Made by a program: the position numbers and the translations under genes. The notes under the pieces were generated by a model. That model searched no databases, was not told the origin of the DNA, and saw only the letters and a program-made list of their open reading frames with translations. Shown here piece after piece: positions 1 to 7,447 of a DNA stretch of 53,860 nt; position 1 is the stretch's first letter, and each line of letters begins with the position of its first letter. Where the stretch lies: the NCBI GenBank assembly GCA_947175385.1, contig CAMWMN010000003.1, positions 1-53,860 on the forward strand, given 5' to 3'. The stretch comes from an uncultured Clostridia bacterium. GTDB lineage: Bacteria; Bacillota; Clostridia; Oscillospirales; Ruminococcaceae.

Positions 1-9
1 CATATACAC

Positions 10-38
10 ATTATACACTATGATAACAATTTTGTCAA
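10..38 (-). promoter_or_regulatory. Sigma-A promoter for a gene left of the window
   Basis: On the minus strand a TTGACA -35 (33-38) and a TATAAT -10 (10-15) are separated by exactly 17 bp. It points out of the window, so the gene it drives is not visible. Confidence 0.75.
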
Positions 39-60
39 TACCTTTTTGAAAAAAATCACG

Positions 61-88
61 AAAAAAATTGCCGAGAATTTCTCGGCAA
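61..88 (-). terminator. Intrinsic terminator of the 131-1365 operon
   Basis: On the minus strand a 9-bp stem (68-76 with 80-88, 3-nt loop) is followed by seven T residues (61-67). It lies about 40 bp beyond the stop codon of the membrane-protein gene. Confidence 0.85.
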
Positions 89-130
89 TAATGTTCTTTA
101 ATTAGTGGTTCGTTTTATGTGATTTGTAAA

Positions 131-574
131 TCAGACTTTCCCTAAGGAATTACTTTTTTGTTTTCTGCGCCGTACCAGCGTTACAATCAGCCACGCAACG
201 TTTATAACGATAAAAAACGGTATGCAATATTTCAGTGCGTAGACCCATATGGGCTGTTCGGGTGTGTATAATTGATTGTCGTAGCTGATTTTAGTAAATA
301 TTGACATAAAAACCGTTACTGTAAGGGTAACCGTGTTCAGAACAAAAAATGCGATTTTTATGCGGTTTGTCATGAAAAGCCACACCATAAGCCACACAAA
401 ATTGATAATAATTAATGCGGGTATGCAAAATACCGCAGAGCGAAACCATATGGGCGGATTCCAGTTATATGGCTTCGGCAAGTAATTTGATTGAATCATA
501 AGTCCCACTGCCGCGATAACGTTAAGTACGTTCAGAATTATAAATACTATGCGAAGAATTTTAATACGTTTCAT
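131..574 (-). CDS. Small membrane protein with internal duplication
   Basis: A 147-residue protein of unknown function with four hydrophobic segments (about 8-28, 44-66, 73-93 and 114-134). The two halves look duplicated: each has a short loop, a CIP motif, and then an II-N-(F/V)-x-W-L stretch ending in a basic tail. The start ATG overlaps the stop of the upstream secreted protein gene by 4 bp (ATGA), with a GAGGAG ribosome binding site inside that gene, so the two are translationally coupled. The pairing of a secreted enzyme-like protein with a small membrane protein could mean an immunity or export partner, but that is inference from position only. No family is recognised. Confidence 0.7.
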   Translation of the reverse strand: MKRIKILRIVFIILNVLNVIAAVGLMIQSNYLPKPYNWNPPIWFRSAVFCIPALIIINFVWLMVWLFMTNRIKIAFFVLNTVTLTVTVFMSIFTKISYDNQLYTPEQPIWVYALKYCIPFFIVINVAWLIVTLVRRRKQKSNSLGKV

Positions 575-1365
575 AGGTCAGACTCCTCATTGATTGCGAC
601 CGGATTGTCGAGTACGACAAAATCAGCGTTTTTTATAATGGATATAGAATTAGCGGTGTTACCCACAAAGATACTATCTCCGCTAACGGATTCAAAGAAT
701 TTCGAGCCATCGATAACTTTTACATATCCACAAGGTTTGGCATCGGGAACACGCTGGTTTATTTGATAACCATTTATATTTTTTATGTTGTTATATAATC
801 CCTGAGGGGTGGAAATAGCTCCGGCACTTACCTCAGGTCCTGAAACCAATTTTGAAGCACCATTCCAAATTGAGACAGCAAAAGATGAACAGTTATCGGT
901 TAAACTCCAATAGTTACTCCACAAATCAATACCAAAATTAATAATGTCCACTTGCGACATGGTTACGTTCATTGACACAGAAATACGATTTGGCATTTTA
1001 CCTGCATGATTGATACAATATGCTTCAAGATTATACCATACGCCCCTATGTACACTGAGATCCCATGTTCCGAAAGTTATTTCACATCCTCTGCCTACAC
1101 TTAATCCACCTATTCTGATTGGATCTGAATAGGTGTTCTTAAATGACAGAAACGCATGACCACTGTCGCCACCTGATGATGAAGACGATGAGCCACCACC
1201 TTGTGTTTCTGAAAAACGTTGAGCCGAATGAATCGTTAAAACTCCAACAACAGAGCCTTCTGTGGTTGCTGTGGTCACCGCAGTCGCCGCCGAAACAGTG
1301 ACAAAACAGCCGGAAAAGACTGCCAAAGTCAGAAGAAATGGAACGATTTTCTTTAATAGTTTCAT
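571..1365 (-). CDS. Secreted protein with a permuted papain-like (NlpC/P60-type) domain
   Basis: A secreted 264-residue protein. Residues 1-27 form a signal peptide (basic start, hydrophobic core, VSA cleavage site; a Cys at 20 is not in a good lipobox). A serine-glycine linker (about 57-68) follows. Then comes a GHAFLSF motif (His70) and, about 90 residues later, NCSSFA (Cys159). His before Cys is the order seen in circularly permuted papain-fold proteins such as YebB/YiiX and DUF4105 types. Catalysis is inferred, not shown. I placed the start at the ATG at 1365, which has GGAGG 8-9 nt upstream; the longer frame opens with a TTG that overlaps that ribosome binding site. It is the first gene of an operon with the membrane protein at 131-574. 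Confidence 0.7.
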   Translation of the reverse strand: MKLLKKIVPFLLTLAVFSGCFVTVSAATAVTTATTEGSVVGVLTIHSAQRFSETQGGGSSSSSSGGDSGHAFLSFKNTYSDPIRIGGLSVGRGCEITFGTWDLSVHRGVWYNLEAYCINHAGKMPNRISVSMNVTMSQVDIINFGIDLWSNYWSLTDNCSSFAVSIWNGASKLVSGPEVSAGAISTPQGLYNNIKNINGYQINQRVPDAKPCGYVKVIDGSKFFESVSGDSIFVGNTANSISIIKNADFVVLDNPVAINEESDL

Positions 1366-1501
1366 GCTAAGTACCTCCAAATAAAATAGTATTGATTAAA
1401 AGCTTTTATATGTATAATAAATCTCTTGCTCAGCAATGGATTTATGTTTTTTCATTTGGTGAAACTCTGCCTTTATTTTTCAAAATAAACCTCTTGACCT
1501 T

Positions 1502-1530
1502 ATTATATCACATTTGTTTTACTATGTCAA
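1502..1530 (-). promoter_or_regulatory. Sigma-A promoter for the 131-1365 operon
   Basis: TTGACA (1525-1530) and TATAAT (1502-1507) on the minus strand with a 17-bp spacer. It predicts a leader of about 130 nt before the ATG at 1365. Confidence 0.85.
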
Positions 1531-1542
1531 GCTTTTTTGGAA

Positions 1543-2412
1543 TTATTTCCTAAAATCCGCGCGGATAAACGGCGCGTTTTTCTCCTCGGAAATTAGCTGT
1601 TTATACAGCTCGGGGCGGCGGTAGGAGTTTCCATGAACCTCGCGCGAACGGTATTCCCTGATCATATACATATCAAGCTCCGCGAGGTAAATACCCTCTT
1701 GCTCCACCGCCTCCAGAACGCAGGTATCGCGCGAACCGGGCATATCCGGCAGATACGCAACTCCGTCAAACGCGCTCGAATGCCCGTTGCAGTTGGAATA
1801 AGGCGCGGGATAATTGCAAGTCGCGATTGCCGTCATATTCTCGTATGCCCGCGCACGGAGCTGCGACAGACGATTTATCTCCATCGGACATGCGTTCGGC
1901 ACAAGAATTACCTCCGCGCCTTTAAGCATCAGAATCCGCGCGCTTTCCGGGAATTCCCTGTCATAGCAAATCATCGCGCCGACCTTTACATTTCCGCCCT
2001 CGGTATCCAAATCGCAGACGAGAAATTCGTTACCGTGAGTCAACACGCGCTCGTACCCGAAGTCTCAGGTATGTACCTTCGCGTAGGTGAATTTCCGCTC
2101 GCCGTGCCTGTCGAACAGCGTTATGCTATTCCTCGGCAGCGGCGAAAATTTCTCAAGAAACGTAATCCCGATTGCCATATTCAGTTTTTTTGCCAGTTCC
2201 CCGAACGTGTTTACGAACTCGCTGTCCGCGCTTACGGCAAGTGAATTTGGGTCGGCTTCGGGGATTTGATAGCCGCAGCTCCACATTTCCGGGAAAAGCG
2301 CAATGTCCGCGCCCATTTGTTTCGCCTTTTCGCACGCGGATTTTCCAAGCTCCAACTGTTCATTCAACGTATTTTTCGGTAACAATTGCAGTAACGCGAT
2401 TTTCAACTTCAT
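1543..2412 (-). pseudogene. Carbon-nitrogen hydrolase (nitrilase family) interrupted by in-frame TGA
   Basis: A nitrilase-superfamily amidase of 289 residues if read through one TGA at 2065-2067. The two halves lie in the same frame with no indel: the first ends in the catalytic-Lys motif KVHT (Lys112) and the second resumes with DFGYE. Family members I know usually have Cys where the TGA stands (KVHTCDF). The triad is otherwise complete: Glu42 (FPEMW), Lys112, Cys150 (ICYDREF). The likely reading is a TGC/TGT to TGA nonsense change, or a sequencing error, making a recent pseudogene. Selenocysteine is possible but weakly supported. It is the last gene of the ABC-importer operon, 12 bp after the ATPase gene. 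Family substrates include carbamoylputrescine, omega-amides and nitriles; the actual one is unknown. Confidence 0.75.
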
Positions 2413-2424
2413 AATTTCCTCCAG

Positions 2425-2991
2425 TCATAATCTCACAATTTCGTCTGCCAGAAATTCACACTCGGAAATATCGTGAGTGACAAAAACGGTTGTTTTCCCG
2501 ACGATTTTTTCCTTGCAGTAATTCATCACAAGTTGCTTGGTGTCCTCGTCCAGCCCCTTGAACGGCTCATCAAGGAATAAAATATCGTACTCCGCCAACA
2601 GTGCGCGTAGCAGCGCCACGCGGCGTTTCATTCCGCCAGAGAGCGTCCGCGCGGGGGAGTTTTCAATGCCCTCCAGACCCACGGTCGCAAGCTCCGCAGC
2701 GATTTGCAGCTTGGGAATCCGCTTGCCTGTCACAAGGCGGATATTCGCGGAGGCAGTGAGATTCTCGCATAGGCGGTTCTCCTGAAACAACACGGAGAGC
2801 CGCTCCGAGCCGCGTATGACATTTCCGCTGTCAGGCTGCTGAATCCCCATAAGAATATCCAATAGCGTGGATTTTCCGCAGCCCGATTTCCCCAGAACAG
2901 CCGTTACCGCGCTGCTTTTGAACTCATGGGAAAAATCCGAAAGCACCGTGTTATCCCCGAAGCTCTTGCATATTTTTTCGGCTTTAAGCAT
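2425..2991 (-). CDS. ABC importer ATPase (nitrate/sulfonate/pyrimidine type)
   Basis: The cytoplasmic ATPase of an importer of the SsuB/TauB/ThiZ type. All motifs are present: Walker A GKSGCGKST (34-42), Q-loop Gln70, signature LSGGMKRR (from 118), Walker B LFLDEP (about 138-143) and switch His173. At 188 residues it is shorter than the usual 230-260, because the C-terminus stops soon after the H-loop. The start chosen is the ATG at 2991, which has GAGG six nt upstream; a GTG at 3003, overlapping the permease stop by 4 bp, is the alternative. It pairs with the permease directly upstream. Confidence 0.88.
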   Translation of the reverse strand: MLKAEKICKSFGDNTVLSDFSHEFKSSAVTAVLGKSGCGKSTLLDILMGIQQPDSGNVIRGSERLSVLFQENRLCENLTASANIRLVTGKRIPKLQIAAELATVGLEGIENSPARTLSGGMKRRVALLRALLAEYDILFLDEPFKGLDEDTKQLVMNYCKEKIVGKTTVFVTHDISECEFLADEIVRL

Positions 2992-2999
2992 TCCGCACC

Positions 3000-3746
3000 T
3001 CACATTCGCTCAATCCGCCGTTGAAGCAGGTTTACAAGCGCGATGAAAATCCGCTCGCAGAGCCAGCTCAACAGGATAATCACCGTTGTCCACGCGAATA
3101 AATCCGCTGTCTCGAGATAGACCTTGGACATATACAATCGCTCACCGATTGACCCGGACGGGATTCCGATTACCTCAGCCGCAACGCCCGATTTCCAACA
3201 CAGCCCAATTGCAAGCCGCGACGCGGAACGGAAATACGGCAAGAGCTGCGACAGATACACTCCCGCAAACCGCCGCCCGAACGGGATTTTGAACACTCTC
3301 GACATCTCTTCGAGGTTGGGGTCGAGATTGTCAATTCCCTCCAGCATATTCGCGCAGACAATCGGAACGCAAATCAGAAATGACACAAGCACGGATAAAT
3401 CCTTTGAGCCAATCCAGATAAGCGCGAGAATCGTGAACGATGCCACAGGAATGGATTTCATTACGGAAATCAGCGGCGCGAACAGTATTCTGATGAACTT
3501 AACTTTCCCCGAAACCACTGCCAGAATCGTTCCCGTTGTCAGTCCGAGCGCGAATCCAAGCAGAATCCGCGCCATAGAGAACAGAATGCTCTTCCAAAAT
3601 TTTTCTTCGCGAATCAGCTCCCACAAACGTCTTGCGACATCAATCGGTGTTACCAGAATAATTCTGCTGTCAATGCTCATCGCCAGAATCTGCCAGAGAA
3701 TCAGCCACGCCAGAACGCTTGCTGCAATCATCAGGGCTTTTTTCAT
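3000..3746 (-). CDS. ABC importer permease (SsuC/TauC/ThiX type)
   Basis: A 248-residue inner-membrane permease of the BPD_transp_1 fold. It has an N-terminal hydrophobic segment (about 5-22), further helices from about 58 to 125, the EAA-like loop region around residues 143-165, and a last helix near 215-235. It forms the translocation channel for the binding protein encoded upstream and the ATPase encoded downstream. The ribosome binding site is a weak GGTGA. A terminator-like hairpin separates it from the binding-protein gene, so it is probably made at a lower level. Confidence 0.88.
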   Translation of the reverse strand: MKKALMIAASVLAWLILWQILAMSIDSRIILVTPIDVARRLWELIREEKFWKSILFSMARILLGFALGLTTGTILAVVSGKVKFIRILFAPLISVMKSIPVASFTILALIWIGSKDLSVLVSFLICVPIVCANMLEGIDNLDPNLEEMSRVFKIPFGRRFAGVYLSQLLPYFRSASRLAIGLCWKSGVAAEVIGIPSGSIGERLYMSKVYLETADLFAWTTVIILLSWLCERIFIALVNLLQRRIERM

Positions 3747-3764
3747 TCAAATCACCGCCGTTCA

Positions 3765-3789
3765 AAAAGGGCGGTTGAAAAGCCGCCCC
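3765..3789 (-). terminator. Intra-operon hairpin with T-run
   Basis: On the minus strand a 6-bp GGGCGG/CCGCCC stem (3770-3775 with 3784-3789) is followed by TTTTT (3765-3769). It sits between the binding-protein and permease genes. Partial terminators at this place commonly keep the binding protein in excess over the membrane complex. Confidence 0.6.
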
Positions 3790-3794
3790 TGAAA

Positions 3795-4889
3795 TTAATT
3801 ATTATTGTAGTAGAAATCATCGCCGGGGAGCTTTCCGCCGACCGCCGCAGGGTCAGTATCAGACAGCACCTTGAGATAGCCCGAGAGCTTGGTTTTCAGC
3901 TCATCGCCCGTAATGCACACGATATTGCAGCTCGGGAGAGCCTTTTTCGCAACTGCCTCGGGAACGATATCGTACTTGCCAACCAACTTCGCGCCCTCGT
4001 CAACATTGGTGTTCACGTAATTTACCGAATCCGCGTAACGCTCCAGAAACTCGTTTACCGCCTCGGGATACTGCTCCGCGAACTCCTTGCGAACAATCGC
4101 ACCGCCGGTAATCATTACGCTGTCCAGCTTGAGGTTATCCCACTCCTTGTTGAGATCGAGCACGACCTTGACGTTCTCGTTCTTGGTCTGCGCGGTGGTA
4201 ACGAACGGCTGCGGCAGCATTGCCACACAATTCTCGCCCATCAGCATTGCCTGAAGACACTCGGCGTGTTCGCTTTTCCACTCAATGGTAACGTCCTTTT
4301 CGGGGTCAACATTATTACTCTTGAGGATAAAGTTCAGTGCGTATTCGGGTGTTGAACCTTTACCCGCAGAGTAGATGGTCTTGCCTTTCAAGTCCGCAAC
4401 TGACTTTACGGTTTCGCCGTTCTCGCAGATGTACAGCACACCCAGCGTGTTCACGGCGCAAGCCTGTACTTTGCCCTCGGTCTTGTTGTACAGAACGGAG
4501 CACAGATTCGCGGGAACGCACGCGATGTCAATATCGCCCTTTGCAACCAACGGAGTGATTTCATCGGGAGCGGCATAGATGTTGAACTCATAGCCGTAAT
4601 TGTTTGTTTCATTGTCGTCCATCAGCTTTACCAAGCCCATTGCAGTCGGTCCCTTAAGCGCGGCAACACGGAACTTATCCGGCTTTGGAGCGGAGGTATT
4701 ATCGCTTGTCGTATCGGAGCTTTCGGAATCGCCGGTTGAATTTGCGGTGCTCTCGTCTGCGGTCGATACAATGGAGGAATCACCCGCATTGTCCGAGCTG
4801 TTCGAGCTTCCGCCATTGGAGCAGGCGGTAAGCGAAAACACGCACATTAGCGCGGCAAACGCGCCGGTTAAAATCTTCTTTGTTCTCAT
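3795..4889 (-). CDS. ABC importer substrate-binding lipoprotein (SsuA/ThiY-like)
   Basis: An extracytoplasmic solute receptor anchored by lipid. The signal peptide ends in the lipobox LTAC (Cys23), followed by a Ser/Asn/Asp-rich linker to about residue 70. The mature part is a periplasmic-binding-type II fold of the NMT1/SsuA kind: a KGPTAMGL strand-helix, GDIDIACVP, and a DLKGKTIY hinge region. The substrate cannot be read from sequence; relatives bind sulfonates, nitrate, guanidine derivatives or thiamine pyrimidine precursors. The start is the ATG at 4889 with AAAGGA upstream; a longer frame reaching 4970 would run through the terminator hairpin of the leader and is rejected. The gene lies about 35 nt after that terminator. 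Confidence 0.88.
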   Translation of the reverse strand: MRTKKILTGAFAALMCVFSLTACSNGGSSNSSDNAGDSSIVSTADESTANSTGDSESSDTTSDNTSAPKPDKFRVAALKGPTAMGLVKLMDDNETNNYGYEFNIYAAPDEITPLVAKGDIDIACVPANLCSVLYNKTEGKVQACAVNTLGVLYICENGETVKSVADLKGKTIYSAGKGSTPEYALNFILKSNNVDPEKDVTIEWKSEHAECLQAMLMGENCVAMLPQPFVTTAQTKNENVKVVLDLNKEWDNLKLDSVMITGGAIVRKEFAEQYPEAVNEFLERYADSVNYVNTNVDEGAKLVGKYDIVPEAVAKKALPSCNIVCITGDELKTKLSGYLKVLSDTDPAAVGGKLPGDDFYYNNN

Positions 4890-4924
4890 AACTGTTGTCC
4901 TTTCTTTTTTTGCGGCACGCGCGC

Positions 4925-4949
4925 AAAAAGCGCGTCCCGAAAGACGCGC
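4925..4949 (-). terminator. Terminator of the structured leader RNA
   Basis: On the minus strand GCGCGTC pairs with GACGCGC (4943-4949 with 4930-4936, 6-nt loop) and TTTTT follows (4925-4929). It ends the structured RNA 35 nt before the binding-protein start. It is either the RNA's own 3-prime end or the expression platform of a riboswitch. Confidence 0.8.
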
Positions 4950-5209
4950 AACAATTATAACTACGCGCACAAACGCGTAATCTTCCTGTTTGCTGTCTTT
5001 CGGCTCAATTGCGATTACCGCGAAATTTTGCCGTTAGTATACGCGAAACCCTCATATTTCAATTCGCAAACCGAAAACCGTGCGTACTTCACTAACGCTT
5101 CGTCCACACTAGCCGGGCAGCGCTTTCTACACTTTCGTTTCGGTCGCGCTGCCCGCTTTTGCGGCTTGCCTTGTCCATTGGCATCCCTTTGGTCTGATTT
5201 AGTTTCGCA
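4925..5209 (-). ncRNA. Large structured RNA (orphan riboswitch or stand-alone ncRNA)
   Basis: A non-coding minus-strand transcript of about 285 nt between a consensus promoter and an intrinsic terminator. A closing helix GCGAAAC/GTTTCGC (5202-5208 with 5043-5049) joins the 5-prime end to a site 160 nt away. Inside are a TGCC/GGCA hairpin (5180-5183 with 5167-5170), a perfect 9-bp stem (5146-5154 with 5115-5123) with a purine-rich 22-nt loop, and a GCGT/ACGC hairpin (5095-5098 with 5082-5085). CGTTAGT (5091-5097) can pair with ACTAACG (5032-5038), a likely pseudoknot. A further stem GATTAC/GTAATC (4977-4982 with 5013-5018) precedes the terminator. Neither a thiamine-box nor a guanidine-I signature is visible. 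It could be a known large Bacillota RNA such as the raiA motif; I cannot verify that from memory. Confidence 0.7.
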
Positions 5210-5214
5210 TTAAC

Positions 5215-5243
5215 ATTATAAATCATTTTTCCCCGTTTGTCAA
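5215..5243 (-). promoter_or_regulatory. Perfect consensus promoter of the structured RNA
   Basis: TTGACA (5238-5243), 17-bp spacer, TATAAT (5215-5220) on the minus strand. The predicted start, near 5209, is at the first base of the closing helix of the RNA. A perfect consensus suggests strong constitutive initiation, with control after initiation. Confidence 0.9.
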
Positions 5244-5254
5244 GGGGTATTCGG

Positions 5255-6586
5255 TTATTTTTTTTCGTTTTTATTTTCCGATTTTTGTTTCTTTATGAAA
5301 GAAAACGCGCTCTTTTTCGGCGGCTCGGATTCCTTGGGCGATTCGAGCGGGGCTTCTGGCGAAGCCTCGTATACATAATCCGAGGTGATGTAATCCACAT
5401 TTCCGACATACTGTGAGGTGTCTGGTGGTAGATGTCGCCTTTTTAGCTTGTTCTCGACTATGTCCTTAATCAGCATATAGATTACCGCACACACAGGCAC
5501 TCCCAATAACATTCCCGGAATCCCGAACAATCCGCCTCCGATTACAATTGAGATAAGAACCCATACGGCGGGCAACCCGGTGGAATCTCCCAAAATCCAT
5601 GGTCCGATAAAGTTTCCGTCTATCGTTCCCACAACTCCGTTGATTACCACAAGCCATATCGCCATTATAGGATGTCCGGAAACGATCAACAAAAAACAGC
5701 ATGGTATTAGACCGAGTATCGGACCAATTACAGGAATCAAATTGAACACAAACATAATCATTGCCATTAGTGGAGAATACGGCATTCCAAAAATCAAGCA
5801 GCAGAAGAAAAGGATAAGCGCAGCTACAAACGAATCAATGATTCTTCCAACAATTGAGTTGAGGAATTTTTCACTTGAGCGGCGACACACCTTAAGAAAC
5901 CGCTGAGCTAATTCGGGTTTCGTTACTGCGAACAGCAGCTTTTTCGCCTGACCTACAAACATCTCTTTCTTAGCAAGAAGATATACCGAGATTGTAAGCC
6001 CGAAGAAGATGTTCTTTAACGCGTCCAATACCGACCAAATTCCCGAGGCAATATTCCCCGCGAATCCCATAATATCTGATGAGTGTTCCTTCCAGAAATC
6101 TGTGAGGAAATTGCCAATGTCATCGAGCGGATTTCCCAAAAATTCCGCAAGCTGCGGATACTTATCCGAGAGCTTGAGAACAAACTTATGAGCAGAAGCA
6201 ATATAATTATCCATATTGCTGAAAAGCACGGCAATGTTAGTTATCAGTTGCGGAATCACCAGAATGACAATCAGCGCAAGAACTAACAGCACGGTAAGCA
6301 TTGTAAGCGTCAGCGAAAACACACGCGCTCTTCCGCGAGCCTTATCATTTTCGGAGCTTGACCACTTTTTGAACATTCCACGTTCAATCTTCATCATCAG
6401 TGGATTTAACAAATATGCGCAGAAAATTCCGATGATGATGGGTGTGGCAACAGCAGTGAAAAACGCGAGCTTTTCAGATACCTTCTCGTGATTGTAAATA
6501 AGCATAATCACAAATGCGCTGAGAACAATAGTTCCGAACGCATATGCGGCGATGGTGAAGTATTTTTGATTCCAGTTTATTTTCAT
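5255..6586 (-). CDS. AI-2E family transporter (PerM/YtvI-like membrane protein)
   Basis: A 443-residue polytopic membrane protein of the AI-2E exporter/PerM family. Two N-terminal helices (about 12-32 and 36-60), a third near 90-112, a long amphipathic loop (about 120-215), and a C-terminal bundle with the family-typical NLIPVIGPILGLIP and GGGLFGIPGMLLGVP segments (about 300-375) are visible. The C-terminal 70 residues are hydrophilic and Pro/Glu/Lys-rich. Family members are linked to signal export or to Na+/H+ exchange; the cargo here is unknown. It has its own promoter and appears to be a single-gene transcript. Confidence 0.88.
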   Translation of the reverse strand: MKINWNQKYFTIAAYAFGTIVLSAFVIMLIYNHEKVSEKLAFFTAVATPIIIGIFCAYLLNPLMMKIERGMFKKWSSSENDKARGRARVFSLTLTMLTVLLVLALIVILVIPQLITNIAVLFSNMDNYIASAHKFVLKLSDKYPQLAEFLGNPLDDIGNFLTDFWKEHSSDIMGFAGNIASGIWSVLDALKNIFFGLTISVYLLAKKEMFVGQAKKLLFAVTKPELAQRFLKVCRRSSEKFLNSIVGRIIDSFVAALILFFCCLIFGMPYSPLMAMIMFVFNLIPVIGPILGLIPCCFLLIVSGHPIMAIWLVVINGVVGTIDGNFIGPWILGDSTGLPAVWVLISIVIGGGLFGIPGMLLGVPVCAVIYMLIKDIVENKLKRRHLPPDTSQYVGNVDYITSDYVYEASPEAPLESPKESEPPKKSAFSFIKKQKSENKNEKK

Positions 6587-6623
6587 TGACGTCCCCCTCT
6601 TTGGTTATAATTTGTCAATTGTT

Positions 6624-6652
6624 ATTGTACCATATTTTTCCTTGATTGTCAA
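6624..6652 (-). promoter_or_regulatory. Promoter of the AI-2E family gene
   Basis: TTGACA (6647-6652), 17-bp spacer, TACAAT (6624-6629) on the minus strand. The -35 overlaps the last codon of the amidohydrolase gene. Confidence 0.8.
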
Positions 6653-7434
6653 GCCTTTATTAATCTAAGCGCGTTTTCGCTCAGAATCAGCTCACGTTCG
6701 CGGTCGGTAAGCGGCAAACGGTCAAACCGCTCCAGTTCCTCTTTCGCACTCCACATCGGGTAATCCGTTCCCCACATCACGCGATGAACGCCGATTTTGC
6801 GGATCAGCTCCGCAGCGTGCTCGGGAGTCATAGCGTAGAGAGAACTGGAGCAATCCGTGTAGATTCCGCTGTGGTCAAACAACTCCGCGCCCTTATCCCA
6901 CATAGACCAGCCCGCAAAATGCGCTCCGATCACCGTAAGATCTGGAAATTTCTTCACAACGTTCAGCAGCCTTTCGGGTGACGAATAATCGTAGCGATTA
7001 TCACCGATATGGAACAGAATCGGCAGTCCGCGTTTTTGCGCGTTCTCGTAAATCGGGAATGCTCTTTCATCATCGATGTTGAACTGCTGAAAATCACTGT
7101 GGAGCTTGATTCCTTTCAAACCAAGCGCGGCTATCCGCTCGATTTCGCCGCTTATATCCTCGAAATGGGGGTGCATCGCGCCGAATCCAATCAGCTTATC
7201 GGGATATTTTTCCACGCTTTGCGCAATGAAGTTGTTTATGGAAACCACCTGTGTCGGAACAGTCGCCACGGACTGCACAATAAAACGGTCAACTCCCGCT
7301 TCCCCACCCTCTCGGAGCAAGGTTTCAAGTGTTCCGTTGTAATCCACCTTCATATCGTAAAAGCTGCCGATTCCCGCCGTTGCTTTCTCGGCAATCTTAT
7401 CAGGAAAAATGTGTGCGTGCGCGTCTATAATCAT
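6649..7434 (-). CDS. Metal-dependent amidohydrolase (TIM-barrel, Amidohydro_2)
   Basis: A 261-residue cytoplasmic TIM-barrel hydrolase. The metal-binding HAH motif is at residues 5-7 (IDAHAHIFP). A GIKLHSD strand lies near the middle, an AHFAG His follows, and GTDYPM near the C-terminus gives the conserved Asp. These fit the amidohydrolase_2 group (decarboxylases and lactonases such as the ACMSD relatives); the substrate is unknown. The start is the ATG at 7434 with AGGGAG nine nt upstream; a TTG at 7455 would overlap that site. The ribosome binding site overlaps the dcd stop codon, so the gene is co-transcribed with dcd. Confidence 0.85.
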   Translation of the reverse strand: MIIDAHAHIFPDKIAEKATAGIGSFYDMKVDYNGTLETLLREGGEAGVDRFIVQSVATVPTQVVSINNFIAQSVEKYPDKLIGFGAMHPHFEDISGEIERIAALGLKGIKLHSDFQQFNIDDERAFPIYENAQKRGLPILFHIGDNRYDYSSPERLLNVVKKFPDLTVIGAHFAGWSMWDKGAELFDHSGIYTDCSSSLYAMTPEHAAELIRKIGVHRVMWGTDYPMWSAKEELERFDRLPLTDRERELILSENALRLIKA

Positions 7435-7447
7435 TAAAATACGCTCC

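Noticed and set aside
1396-1455. A 19-codon open frame in the leader of the secreted-protein operon
   Set aside because: It starts with ATG and is basic at its beginning, but no ribosome binding site precedes it and the region is AT-rich enough for chance frames.
2020-2067. Selenocysteine insertion element after the nitrilase TGA
   Set aside because: Only a 4-bp CGTG/CACG stem with a 6-nt loop is visible at about the right distance. The affected residue is beside the catalytic Lys, not the nucleophile, and no selenium genes are seen. Kept only as an alternative in the findings.
4925-5209. Thiamine (TPP) or guanidine-I riboswitch ahead of the importer
   Set aside because: The importer type made these plausible, but the CTGAGA and ACCTGAT-type TPP blocks and the ACGGG-type guanidine block are not present on the minus strand.
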